From Rhodovibrio sp. (GTDB taxonomy: Bacteria > Pseudomonadota > Alphaproteobacteria > Kiloniellales > Rhodovibrionaceae): a stretch of DNA of 51,249 nt. The translations under genes were made by a program, and so were the position numbers. The first letter of the stretch is position 1. Each line of letters starts with the position of its first letter. Below the pieces are notes generated by a model. That model saw only the letters and a list, made by a program, of their open reading frames with translations, was not told the origin of the DNA and did no database searches. The stretch covers positions 1 to 51,249 of the forward strand of contig SKZV01000202.1 in assembly GCA_007127165.1 (NCBI GenBank), written 5' to 3'. This document shows, piece after piece, positions 28,050 through 36,526 of the stretch.

Positions 28050-30962
28050 TTATAGCTCCTGGCGCTTGTTTTCGGGATCGTAAAAGGGGATGGCTGCGGC
28101 GGTCGCCTCGACCATACTGCCGTTGCTCAGCTTGATCTTGAAGGTCGTGCCCGGCTCCGCGTCCTTTGGATGCACATAAGCCAGCCCGATGATCGCCTCG
28201 ACCCCCACGGCCTGCGATGCCGAAGTTACGCGCCCGGCGATCTCGCCGTCGCGGATGACCAGATTGCACTCCTCCGGCAGCGGCGCCCGCATCGGCAGGG
28301 TGAAACCGGTCAGTTTGCGGTCCGTGCCCTCGCGCTCACGCACCAGAATCGCCCGCTGGCCCAGGAAGAACGGCTTCTTCCGCCCCACCGCCCAGGCCAT
28401 CGAGGCTTCGTCCGGCGTGGTCAGGCCGTCGGTGTCCTGGCCGATGATGATGTGTCCCTTCTCCAGGCGCAGCAGGCGTTGCGCCTCCACCCCGAAGGGC
28501 CGGATACCCTGCGCCGCCCCCGCCTTCATCAAAAGGTCCCAGAGCGCTTCGCCCTGGCCCGCCGGACAGTGCAGTTCGAAGCCCAGCTCGCCGACGAAGC
28601 CGACCCGCATCGCCCGCACCGGAATCCCCTCCAGCGTCCCCTCGCGCACCGCAAGATAGGGGAAGCCTTCGGCGGAAAAATCGAGATCGCTCTCCAGCGT
28701 CTCCAGCACCTTACGCGAGTTCGGCCCGGCGATGTTCACACCTGCATAGGCGGCGGTGACGTTGGCGATATCGACGTCGAGGTTCCACTCCGCGTTCCAA
28801 CGCAGCATCGAGCGGTAGACCCCGTCCGCCCCGCCGGTCGTGGCGGTGACGTAGAAATGATCGTCGGCAAAGCAGCAGCCCACGCCGTCGTCGGAGATCG
28901 TCCCCGTCTCCTCGCACAGCAGCAGATAGCGCGACTTGCCGACCGGCTGCTTCAGGTAGTTGAAGGTGTAGAGGCGCTGCATGAACTCCCGCGCATCCGG
29001 GCCGCGCACGTCGATCCCGCCCAGCGTGGAGACGTCGATCAGCCCCACGTTCCGCCGCACCGCCTCGGCTTCCGCGCGGATCGCTTCCGCCCGCTCGCGC
29101 TCGGGACCGTAATACCCCGGACGCCACCACAGCCCCGCCGGCATCATCTGCGCCCCGAGTTCCAGATGGCGCTCGTGCATCGCCGTCAGCCGCTCGGGAT
29201 CGAAGGCCCGCCCCGCGAGATGGCCGAAGGATTCCGGCACGAAGGGCGGGCGCTGCGTGGTGACGGTGTAGCCCGCCGGGGAGCCCCCGTTCGCCCGCGC
29301 GGTGATCCGCACCGCGTTGAGCGCCGAGGTCCGGCCCTGCGACGGACCCATGCCCACGGTGGTGTAGCGCTTCATCAGCTCAAGATGCTCGAAGCCGTCG
29401 GCGATGGCGTTGTGGATGTCCGCGACCGTTTGATCCTCGTCGATGTCCACGAAGTCCTTGCCCTCGGGGTGCGGGAAGATAGGCCAAGGATGATTGACCC
29501 GCTCCGCCGTCTTCTGCGGCTTCCCGGGCGATTTGCGGTCCTTGAAGCCCGCCGCCTGCGCCGCCGCCCAACCGGCATGGCGGCCTTCCGCCAGTACCGT
29601 GTCGAGATCGTAGGCTCCGTTCACCGCACCGGCGACGAAGGCCCCTTCCGGCACATGATCGACCTTCAGCCCGGCCAACGCCTCGTTATAGATCAAGCGC
29701 CCGCCCGCGTGGCACAGCAGTTGCGCCAGCGGCGTGAAGCCGATCGAGACCGCCAGGACATCGCATTCGATCCGCTCTTCGGCCCCGTCCGCTTCACCGG
29801 CCGCGTTCAGGCCCCGCAAGGTCGCGCTGCCGAGCCGGTTCTTGCTGCCGTCGGCCCGTGCTTCCCAGACGGTATGGCCGGGGAGAATGCGTAAGCCGCG
29901 CGCCTGCGCCGCGCGACGCTCGGGGCAATCGTAAGGCTCGGGGTTCAGGTCCACGATCGCCGCGACCTCGGTGCCCGCGTCAGCCAGATCCAACGCGGCG
30001 GCGTAGCCCTGCGCGTTGCAGGTCGCCACGATCGCGCGCCGTCCCGGTTTGACGGCCCAGAGCCGTAGGCAGCGCTGCACCGCCGTCCCGGTCATGATTC
30101 CCGGCAGATCGTTGTTGCGGAAGACCATCGGCTGTTCCAGCGCCCCGGTTGCGAGCACCACCTGCCCCGCCCGCAGCTTATAAAGCCGACGGCCACAAAC
30201 AATCGACAGCCAGTTGTCGGAGAACCAGCCGGTGCAGCGCGCATCGGTCAGGATGGTGACCTTCGGCTGTTCGGCCAGCGCCTTGCGCAGCCGCTCGCCT
30301 TCCGTCACGCGCTTGTCACCGCCACCGGTCTCGCTATCGCGGCCGCTGTTCAGCGAACCGCCGAGAAGCGGCTGATCGTCCACCAGAACGACCTCGCAGC
30401 CCGCTTCCGCCGCTTCCAGAGCCGCCGAAAGCCCCGCCGGGCCGCCGCCGATCACCGTGACGTCCGCGAAGAGGTACGCCTTGTCGTGGTAGCTGTGCGG
30501 CGTGGACTGATCGACCTTGCCCAGCCCGGCCTTGGCGCGGATGATCTTTTCCCAAAAACCCCAGATGCCTTTCGGCTTGTAGAACGCCTTGTAGTAGAAG
30601 CCCACCGGCAGGAACTTGGAGACATGCTGTATCCAGCGGTCGCGGTCGCCCTTCAGGCTGCCGCTGACGTTCTGCGCGTTCGCCACCAGCCCCTCGGCCA
30701 GGAGAATGCGATCCGCCAGGGCGTTCGGCTCCGTGCCGTTTTGGACGTAGGTGTTGGCGTCGAGCCCGGCCATCGTGATCGGACCGCGCGGGCGGTGGTA
30801 CTTGAAGGAGCGCGAGACGAGGTGCTGCCCCGTCGAAAGCAGCGCGCTCATCAGTGTATCTCCGGCGTAGCCCTGTACGCGTACACCCTCGAAGGTGCAG
30901 GACAGCGGACGCGTACGGTCGAGATGCAGCCCATAAGGCTCCGGCAGGCGATGCTCGTTCAC
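28050..30962 (-). CDS. soxA: Sarcosine oxidase-like alpha subunit, GTG start
   Basis: The 970-residue alpha subunit. Order of domains: N-terminal 2Fe-2S-like domain without the cluster cysteines (RPLSCTFEGVRVQGYAGDTL), FAD/NAD-binding Rossmann domain (VIGGGPAGLSAALEAAEAG, near 170), linker, then a GcvT/aminomethyltransferase-like C terminus (NVGLIDVSTLGGIDVRGP, and RLEKGHIIIGQDTDG) that accepts the one-carbon unit onto tetrahydrofolate. The start is GTG at 30962, overlapping the stop of the delta gene as GTGA. Longer ORF to 31088 is rejected. The complex oxidatively demethylates an N-methyl amine, giving 5,10-methylene-THF and, for oxidases, H2O2. Confidence 0.93.
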   Translation of the reverse strand: MNEHRLPEPYGLHLDRTRPLSCTFEGVRVQGYAGDTLMSALLSTGQHLVSRSFKYHRPRGPITMAGLDANTYVQNGTEPNALADRILLAEGLVANAQNVSGSLKGDRDRWIQHVSKFLPVGFYYKAFYKPKGIWGFWEKIIRAKAGLGKVDQSTPHSYHDKAYLFADVTVIGGGPAGLSAALEAAEAGCEVVLVDDQPLLGGSLNSGRDSETGGGDKRVTEGERLRKALAEQPKVTILTDARCTGWFSDNWLSIVCGRRLYKLRAGQVVLATGALEQPMVFRNNDLPGIMTGTAVQRCLRLWAVKPGRRAIVATCNAQGYAAALDLADAGTEVAAIVDLNPEPYDCPERRAAQARGLRILPGHTVWEARADGSKNRLGSATLRGLNAAGEADGAEERIECDVLAVSIGFTPLAQLLCHAGGRLIYNEALAGLKVDHVPEGAFVAGAVNGAYDLDTVLAEGRHAGWAAAQAAGFKDRKSPGKPQKTAERVNHPWPIFPHPEGKDFVDIDEDQTVADIHNAIADGFEHLELMKRYTTVGMGPSQGRTSALNAVRITARANGGSPAGYTVTTQRPPFVPESFGHLAGRAFDPERLTAMHERHLELGAQMMPAGLWWRPGYYGPERERAEAIRAEAEAVRRNVGLIDVSTLGGIDVRGPDAREFMQRLYTFNYLKQPVGKSRYLLLCEETGTISDDGVGCCFADDHFYVTATTGGADGVYRSMLRWNAEWNLDVDIANVTAAYAGVNIAGPNSRKVLETLESDLDFSAEGFPYLAVREGTLEGIPVRAMRVGFVGELGFELHCPAGQGEALWDLLMKAGAAQGIRPFGVEAQRLLRLEKGHIIIGQDTDGLTTPDEASMAWAVGRKKPFFLGQRAILVREREGTDRKLTGFTLPMRAPLPEECNLVIRDGEIAGRVTSASQAVGVEAIIGLAYVHPKDAEPGTTFKIKLSNGSMVEATAAAIPFYDPENKRQEL

Positions 30963-31243
30963 TGGCTGCCTCCGACAGTCTTCTCCGGCGCGAAAAGCTC
31001 GCTGGCCGGATAGGTTTTCAGGATCGCGTCCGTTGCGGTATCGCGCTCGGCGATGAACCAGTAGCTGCTCGGCAAATGGCACCACCATTCGCGTACGAAG
31101 CCGCGCGGGTTCTCGTCAAGGAAGACGTAGTCGGCCCAAGCCGTGTCGGAGTCCTGCGCGCCCGGCATCGCCTTCACCGGGCCGCCGCATTGGAATTCCT
31201 GAATATTGCGCGGGCCGTTCAACGGACAGGTCATGATTTTCAT
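30959..31243 (-). CDS. soxD: Sarcosine oxidase-like delta subunit with degenerate zinc site
   Basis: A 94-residue delta subunit. It aligns with SoxD through CP-x-x-GPRN near the N terminus, EFQCGG, AWADYVFLDENPRG and EWWCHLPSSYWFIAERDT. In the classical delta subunit zinc is held by Cys6, Cys9, His59 and Cys63. Here Cys6 and the His are kept, Cys9 is Asn (CPLNG) and Cys63 is Ser. Cysteines at about positions 19 and 55 could substitute. It is preceded by AGGAG, is 14 bp from soxB, and overlaps the alpha subunit start by four bases. The divergence implies a subfamily different from classical sarcosine oxidase. Confidence 0.85.
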   Translation of the reverse strand: MKIMTCPLNGPRNIQEFQCGGPVKAMPGAQDSDTAWADYVFLDENPRGFVREWWCHLPSSYWFIAERDTATDAILKTYPASELFAPEKTVGGSQ

Positions 31244-31257
31244 CGGGTGTTTTTCTC

Positions 31258-32499
31258 CTAGTGCCCCACCGAGGCCGCGCCCTTTTCACCGAGCTGCTCG
31301 AAACGGTCGAAGCGGTCGAGGGCGAAGGGCTGAAGCAACTCCGGAACCTTTCCGCTCGCCACCGTTTCGGCCATGCGCTTGCCGCAGACCGGCGTGGCCT
31401 TGAACCCCCAGGTGCCCCAGCCTGCGTCGATCCAGTAGTTCTTCACCGGTGTCTCGCCCATGACCGGCGCGAAGTCCGGCGTCATGTCGGCGACGCCGCC
31501 CCACTGGCGCAGCACCTTCATTTGCGAGAGGAACGGGAACAGCTCCAGCAGGTGGCCCATCAGCCCCTCCTTGAAGTCCAGCGTCGAGCGCGCCTGATAG
31601 AGCGTGTAGGGATCGACCGAGCCGCCCATCACCAACTCCCCGCGCGAGGACTGCGAGACATAGACGTGGAGCGAGCCCGACACGACAATCGGATCGAGGA
31701 AGCGCTTCACCGGCTCGGACACGCAGGCTTGCAGCGGGATCGAGCGGATCGGCAGCTTGAACCCGGCCAGCCGCGCGACCTCGCTGGACATGCCGGCGAC
31801 CGCCTGGATCACCTGTCCGCACTTGATGCGGCCGCGATTGGTCTGGACGGCGGAAACCTTGCCGTTGTCGGTTTCGATTCCGGTCACTTCGGTTTGCTGG
31901 TGGATATGCACGCCGCGTTCGAAGGCGCCCCGCGCATAGCCCCAGGCGACCCCGTCGTGACGCGCGATCGCGCCCGGCTCGTGGTAGAGCGCGCCCAGGA
32001 TCGGCAGGCGCACGTCGCGCGACATGTTGAGCTGCGGGCAGATCTCCGCGATCTCGTCCGGGTAGATCAGCCGTGAGCGCACGCCGAGGTGCTTGTTCAC
32101 CTCCGCCCGCCAGCGCGCCGTGCGCAGCGCCGCGTCGGTGTGCGCCAGCGTCAGGTGGCCGCGCTTGGAATAGAGGATGTTGAAGTCGAACTCGTTCGAC
32201 AAATCCTCGAACAGCTTCACCGACTCGTCGTAGAAGTGCACACCCTCCGGCGTCAGGTAGTTGGAGCGCACGATGGCGGTGTTGCGCGCGGTGTTGCCGG
32301 AGGCGAGCCAGCCCTTTTCCAGCACCGCGACGTCGGTTATTCCGTGAACTTTGGCGAGGTAGTAGGCCGCCGCCAGCCCATGCCCGCCGCCGCCGATGAT
32401 GACCACGTCGTAGCGGTCCTTCATCTCGCTGGAGGCAGGGAACTGGCGGCGGGCGGGATACTCCTTGGAGAGGCCGTACTTGAGAAGTCCGAAGGGCAT
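31258..32499 (-). CDS. soxB: Sarcosine oxidase-like beta subunit
   Basis: The 413-residue beta subunit, DAO-type flavoprotein that binds the substrate and carries the covalent FMN. The FAD motif YDVVIIGGGGHGLAAAYYLAK is at residues 30-50 and the conserved TAIVRSNY follows. His181 in GAIARHDGVAWGYARGA is at the position of the FMN-linking His of classical sarcosine oxidase. Downstream, GGVADMTPDFAPVMGETP and GWGTWGFKATPVCG are family features. It starts 9 bp after the upstream hydrolase and has AGGAAA as ribosome-binding site. Confidence 0.92.
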   Translation of the reverse strand: MPFGLLKYGLSKEYPARRQFPASSEMKDRYDVVIIGGGGHGLAAAYYLAKVHGITDVAVLEKGWLASGNTARNTAIVRSNYLTPEGVHFYDESVKLFEDLSNEFDFNILYSKRGHLTLAHTDAALRTARWRAEVNKHLGVRSRLIYPDEIAEICPQLNMSRDVRLPILGALYHEPGAIARHDGVAWGYARGAFERGVHIHQQTEVTGIETDNGKVSAVQTNRGRIKCGQVIQAVAGMSSEVARLAGFKLPIRSIPLQACVSEPVKRFLDPIVVSGSLHVYVSQSSRGELVMGGSVDPYTLYQARSTLDFKEGLMGHLLELFPFLSQMKVLRQWGGVADMTPDFAPVMGETPVKNYWIDAGWGTWGFKATPVCGKRMAETVASGKVPELLQPFALDRFDRFEQLGEKGAASVGH

Positions 32500-32508
32500 G
32501 TGCGTTTC

Positions 32509-33390
32509 CTAAAGCTTTCGACTTTCGGGCGGAATGCCGATTTGCCAGGAGAGCCGGGCGATCTCCCGATGAATCAAATCGAGGTTCGAGTCGCGGACCG
32601 TGGGAAGCTGATAGCGGGCGCGCTTCACCGCCTCGTAGTCAAGCTCGGCGACGATCATCTCTTCGCTCTCGCCGGCCTGCGCCAAGGTCTGCCCGTGCGC
32701 ATCCAGGACGCGGCTGCCGCCCCAGAACTTCAACTCCCCCTCCATCACCGCCAGATTCGCGACGATCAGCGGCATACCGTATATCATGGCATAGAACTCG
32801 GTCGCCAGCCGCCAGCCGTCGGGATTGGAGAACTCGCCGGAGACCGCATCGACCGCCGAAGCGATCGGCACCATCAACAGCGTCGCCCCGTGCAGCGCCG
32901 CCAGATGCACCAGCGCCGGATTCCAGAGGTCGGCGCACACCATGTTGCCGGCGTGCCAAGGCGTATTTTCGAGCGCGAACGTCTCGACGTAGCGGCCCTC
33001 GGCGAAGTGCTTGTCTTCTTCGAGATTGCCGTAGGTCGCGAGGTTGAGCTTGCGGTGGATGAAGGCGATGCGGCCCTGATGCAGCGTGATCGAGGAGTTG
33101 TGGAACTGCGCCGCGACGCCTTCTTCGACGAATCCCAGCGTGGTCCACATCGGCCCGCTCGCCGCCGCCAACTCGTCGAGGATCGCGTGGTGGCGCGGAA
33201 TCGCCAGCTCCACCGCTCGCGGCCCCACCGAGTAGCCGGTCAGCGAAAGTTCCGGAAACACCAGCAGGTCCACCCCCTGCGCCCGCGCTTCCGCAATGTA
33301 CTCGAGGTGCTTTTTCTTGTTCGCTTCGATGTCGCCGAGCGCCGTCTCGATCTGCGCGACGGCGACCTTGAGTTTGCTTCTTTGCGTCAT
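32509..33390 (-). CDS. Carbon-nitrogen hydrolase (nitrilase superfamily)
   Basis: A 293-residue nitrilase-superfamily enzyme that hydrolyses a C-N amide or nitrile bond. The catalytic triad is complete: Glu in VFPELSLTGYS, Lys in IHRKLNLATYG and Cys in NMVCADLWNP. AGGAGG precedes ATG 33390. It is the first gene of the soxB-D-A-G-fhs operon, 9 bp ahead of soxB. It probably produces the oxidase substrate from an amide or carbamoyl precursor, but its substrate cannot be read from the sequence. The closest families by motif style are beta-ureidopropionase-, omega-amidase- and carbamoyl-amino-acid-type hydrolases. Confidence 0.9.
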   Translation of the reverse strand: MTQRSKLKVAVAQIETALGDIEANKKKHLEYIAEARAQGVDLLVFPELSLTGYSVGPRAVELAIPRHHAILDELAAASGPMWTTLGFVEEGVAAQFHNSSITLHQGRIAFIHRKLNLATYGNLEEDKHFAEGRYVETFALENTPWHAGNMVCADLWNPALVHLAALHGATLLMVPIASAVDAVSGEFSNPDGWRLATEFYAMIYGMPLIVANLAVMEGELKFWGGSRVLDAHGQTLAQAGESEEMIVAELDYEAVKRARYQLPTVRDSNLDLIHREIARLSWQIGIPPESRKL

Positions 33391-33783
33391 GCGTATGGCC
33401 TCCTTGGCGGTGCGCGCGGGATTGGACGAGGGCAGTGCGTCCGAATTGGTCGGCCCCTAGTCGATCGTATCAATAAGCGTTGGGCCTCAACCGTTCTAAG
33501 CATGAAGGCGCGGCCCATTTGCGCCGATCCGACATTCAGTGTTCTAAAAGTGTCAGCGCCGAAAACGGAGCACGCTCGCCGGACTATGCGAAGGGGATAT
33601 GCTACATCGCCTCATGGCCGTCAACGCAGGGCCTCAGCCGTCCGCTGGGTCATCCCGGCAAAATCCGGCTATCCGATGTCGAATTTGCGCGCATCCGATG
33701 CTTCAAGCAACGTTACCTCTGAATGGAAACGCGGCGGACCTTGACGCTCGCCGCCCCTCGAAAACCGAAGGAGCACGGATTCC
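33391..33783. other. Divergent intergenic spacer, 393 bp
   Basis: Control region between the minus-strand hydrolase-sox operon and the plus-strand FAD oxidoreductase. No credible gene is present; the plus-strand open frames at 33480 and 33599 have no ribosome-binding site and no recognisable product. Both flanking genes have strong purine-rich ribosome-binding sites. No convincing -35/-10 pair or riboswitch fold was identified. Confidence 0.5.
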
Positions 33784-35127
33784 ATGGCACTCCCCTCTCG
33801 CGCGAAGTACGTCGTTATCGGGGCCGGCGTGCACGGCCTGTCCACCGCCTGGCATCTGGCCGAGATGCTGGAAGCCAAGGGCAAGGGCGGCGGCGCGGAC
33901 ATCGTCGTTCTCGACAAGGGCGGCATCGCCTCCGGGGCCAGCGGCATCGCCTGCGGCGTGGTGCGCAACAACTACTTCCAGCCCGCGATGCGCGAGCTTA
34001 TGGCCCACTCGGTCGAGGTGTGGGAGAGCGATCCGGCGGCCTTCGCCTACAACCCCGTCGGCTATATGCAGATCAGCCCGGAGAGCATGCACGCCGACGT
34101 GGCCGAGATTTACCAACAGCAGCAGGCCATCGGCTACGAAAGCGACTTCATCGAGGGCGAGGCGGACAGCGCCACCTACATGAAGGGCCTCTTCGACGAC
34201 TGGCAGGCCAAGGGCATCACCTCGGTTCTGCACGAAAAGAAGGGCGGCTTCGCGCACAACACGAAGTCGATCTACGGCCTTGCCGGAAAGGCCGAGGCCA
34301 AGGGCGTGCGCGTCCTCACCGGCGTCACCGTCACCGGCTTCCAGACCGGCCACAACTCCGCCGCCGTCACCGCCGTCGAGACCGACCGCGGCGTTATCGA
34401 GTGCGAGCAGATCGTCGTCGGCGTCGGCCCCTGGGTGAAGCAGATTTGGGACATGCTGGAACTGCCGAAGACCGTTTCGATCAAGGGCCGCGACGGCCAG
34501 ATGCACGAGGGCGTCGGCATGTGGCGCTACTGGGCCTTGCAGGAGGGCGTTCTGGGCGTTGATCCGGACTTGCAGAAGACCAACAGCGGCGACGTGCCCC
34601 CGGTGATCCACGTCGACAGCGACGAGCCGCTCTACAGCGACGTCGACGGCTCGCTGATCACCGACAAGATGTGGGGCATCTATTACAAGCCCGACACCCA
34701 CTTCGGCGGCGTCCAGGGCGGCGCGGTCCCGCATCAGGTCGAAACCGACCCGGATCAGGTGCAGGTGGACCCCTACGGCCCGGCCTCGCCCGACTTCGTG
34801 GTGGACGACGAGTTCGCCCACATGTGGTGTTCCGCCCTCGCCTTCTGCCAGAAACGCTTCGAGGGCCAGATCGTGAAGTACCGCAAGGAGCCCTCGGGCG
34901 GCATCGGCTGCTTCACCCCGGACTCCTTCCCGGTCATCGACCGCTTCCGCGAAAACGTCTACGTCATCGCGGACTCGAACCACGGCTACAAGATGATCGG
35001 CGTCGGCAAGCTGGTGGCGCAGGAACTCCTGAACGGCGAAAGCGCCCTCCTAAAACCCTTCCGCTTCGACCGCTATGAGAAGGGCGAACTCCACCCGACG
35101 AGCCACAGCCCCTTCCCCTGGAGCTGA
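33784..35127 (+). CDS. DAO-family FAD-dependent oxidoreductase
   Basis: A 447-residue flavoenzyme. It starts with KYVVIGAGVHGLSTAWHLAE, the FAD dinucleotide-binding motif near residues 8-27, followed by GASGIACGVVRNNYFQPA, where a DAO-family oxidase has its R-N/S-x-x-x motif. Asp/Gly-rich loops and the C-terminal VYVIADSNHGYKMIGVGKLVAQELL complete the fold. The enzyme would oxidise an N-methyl amine or amino acid. It diverges from the sox operon, so it is probably induced by the same substrate. AAGGAG precedes ATG 33784 and a strong terminator follows. It is not a duplicate of soxB; only the general fold is shared. Confidence 0.85.
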   Translation: MALPSRAKYVVIGAGVHGLSTAWHLAEMLEAKGKGGGADIVVLDKGGIASGASGIACGVVRNNYFQPAMRELMAHSVEVWESDPAAFAYNPVGYMQISPESMHADVAEIYQQQQAIGYESDFIEGEADSATYMKGLFDDWQAKGITSVLHEKKGGFAHNTKSIYGLAGKAEAKGVRVLTGVTVTGFQTGHNSAAVTAVETDRGVIECEQIVVGVGPWVKQIWDMLELPKTVSIKGRDGQMHEGVGMWRYWALQEGVLGVDPDLQKTNSGDVPPVIHVDSDEPLYSDVDGSLITDKMWGIYYKPDTHFGGVQGGAVPHQVETDPDQVQVDPYGPASPDFVVDDEFAHMWCSALAFCQKRFEGQIVKYRKEPSGGIGCFTPDSFPVIDRFRENVYVIADSNHGYKMIGVGKLVAQELLNGESALLKPFRFDRYEKGELHPTSHSPFPWS

Positions 35128-35143
35128 GCGGCGCGGAATAGAG

Positions 35144-35179
35144 AACGGCGGCCGGGTCCGAAACGGCCGCCGTTTTTTT
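35144..35179 (+). terminator. Rho-independent terminator
   Basis: AACGGCGGCC (35144-35153) pairs with GGCCGCCGTT (35165-35174) around an 11-nt loop, and the stem runs into seven T (35173-35179). It ends the FAD oxidoreductase transcript. Confidence 0.92.
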
Positions 35180-35210
35180 ACGGCAGCGCTGGCTTCCTCG
35201 CGTCTCATGC

Positions 35211-35240
35211 TTGCGGTGGCTGGACCGAGGCGTATATAGT
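35211..35240 (+). promoter_or_regulatory. Candidate promoter of the Fic locus
   Basis: TTGCGG (35211-35216) is followed by TATATA at 35233-35238 (16-bp spacer) or TATAGT at 35235-35240 (18-bp spacer). It lies about 27 bp before ATG 35267. The two -10 choices cannot be separated. Confidence 0.4.
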
Positions 35241-35266
35241 GGTCTTACCAACCGAGGGCATACATC

Positions 35267-35473
35267 ATGGCTGACCGCAAACAGTTCGCAAAGACAACTG
35301 CGCCGGACCCCGAGCTTGCCGCGCTGCTGGAGGCTGCGCGCGGGCGGGAGGTGACGGAGGAGGAACTGCACGAGCAGCGAGTCAGCTTCGCTTACGGCAA
35401 CGCGCTCAATTCGGACAGCATCACCAAGGAAAGCGTCCGCAGAACCTCGCAAAATATTCGCCTACGCGGTTAA
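35267..35473 (+). CDS. Small Fic-partner protein (VbhA-like antitoxin candidate)
   Basis: A 68-residue acidic protein placed 13 bp before the Fic gene, as antitoxin partners of class I Fic toxins are. The segment VTEEELHEQRVSFAYGNALNSDSITKESV aligns with the orphan paralogue at 36527-36700 at SF-x-YGN and IT-x-E, but the paralogue has E-N where this protein has N-S. VbhA antitoxins use a (S/T)xxxE(G/N) helix to block the toxin. The missing Glu means inhibition by the classical helix is doubtful here. A CGAGGG ribosome-binding site is present. The protein may be an accessory partner rather than the inhibitor. Confidence 0.6.
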   Translation: MADRKQFAKTTAPDPELAALLEAARGREVTEEELHEQRVSFAYGNALNSDSITKESVRRTSQNIRLRG

Positions 35474-35486
35474 TCGGCCAAAAAGC

Positions 35487-36086
35487 ATGTCGGTTCGAGA
35501 AAAGGACAGCCCGGAGCTATTCGCCCGCGTCCAGGAACAAAACCTTCTCCGTCAATACGATCTATTGGCCAACTGCATCGAAATCGGCCTGGAAAAAGGC
35601 ATTGAGGATTTCGATAAGTACACGCTTTGGTCCCTCAATCAAGCAGCGGTTGCCAACATAGCGCAGTTCGGTGGCAGATAGCGCGAAGAACCCATTTACG
35701 TCGCCGATCACATACCGCCTCATTTCAAACATGTACCGCACTTAATGGATCGCTTTCTTTCGGTGATCCATGAAAACTGGACAGTCATCGACCACCCCAC
35801 CTACTTGGCAGCCTACGCGCTGTGGCGGCTGAACTGGATACATCCCTTTGTCGAAGGCAACGGCAGGACGGCGCGGGCGGCTTGCTATTATTTGTTATGC
35901 CTGCGGTACGGCGGCTTGTTGCCGGGAAAGAAGATCGTCCCCGAACGAATCCGGGAAAACCGGAAACCCTACTACGAAGCACTCCGCGCAGCCGACAGAC
36001 GATGGGAAGACGGCCATTTCGACGTTTCCCAACTTGCCGGGTATCTTGAAGGGCTGCTCAAGGATCAATTGAGCGAGACACGGTAA
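35487..36086 (+). pseudogene. Fic-domain protein interrupted by an amber codon
   Basis: Codon 65 (35679-35681) is TAG; the frame is otherwise open through 199 codons. The N-terminal half (NCIEIGLEKGIEDFDKYTLW) and the C-terminal half join as QFGGR-stop-REEPIYVADHI, where Fic homologues usually carry Tyr or Phe, so a Tyr codon TAC/TAT mutated to TAG is the simplest history. The catalytic motif HPFVEGNGRTAR (His119) is intact, matching HPFx[D/E]GNGRxxR, so the AMP-transfer or phosphotransfer core is preserved. An ATG at 35745 could start a truncated protein but has no ribosome-binding site. Broken gene, or a programmed amber readthrough. Confidence 0.85.
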
Positions 36087-36116
36087 GTTGGATTAACGCC
36101 GTGCTCCGAATAAACG

Positions 36117-36346
36117 CTAGGCGGGCTTGGCAAGATCGCGCATCGTACGGCGGTAGCGTTGCGCAAAGGCGCGGCCGATTTCCATCGAACGGGCGTAGTC
36201 ACCGTCGGACTTGACGATCCGCAGGCTTCCGTCCTCAACAAGAACGTCACGGTATCTCCAAGCTCCAGCCCCGCCGCCTGCAAGACATCCTTGCCGAGCG
36301 TCAATCCCGTCGAATTCCCATGCCGAACCAACTTCGCCGTCTGCAT
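36117..36346 (-). pseudogene. AbrB/MazE-type antitoxin gene, frameshifted
   Basis: The N terminus MQTAKLVRHGNSTGLTLGKD (36346 downwards) and the C terminus DVLVEDGSLRIVKSDGDYAR (to 36117) are both convincing for an AbrB-fold antitoxin but lie in different frames. Restoring one base after the GTG codon near 36248 joins them as G-D-T-V-D-V-L-V-E-D, so a single-base deletion is the likely cause. The C-terminal helix (MEIGRAFAQRYRRTMRDL) is like that of antitoxins paired with Doc/Fic toxins, but no toxin gene follows on this strand. Confidence 0.8.
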
Positions 36347-36526
36347 CGCCGGACCCTACTATTAGAACGCGTGTACTCACAAAAGATACGGAGCCGGGCG
36401 GCGGCGGTCAAAGTGTCCGTCTCCCTCAATGGACCTTCGCGCAAGCCCCCCAGCCCCGCCGATTTCCACTACCAGTAGGCGAGCGTCCCCGCTAAACTGC
36501 CCCTGCAACCGAAAGGGGAAACCGCC

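Noticed and set aside
33480-33722. Small plus-strand open frame in the sox/FAD oxidoreductase spacer
   Set aside because: No ribosome-binding site, no recognisable similarity and cysteine/arginine-rich sequence; treated as spacer.
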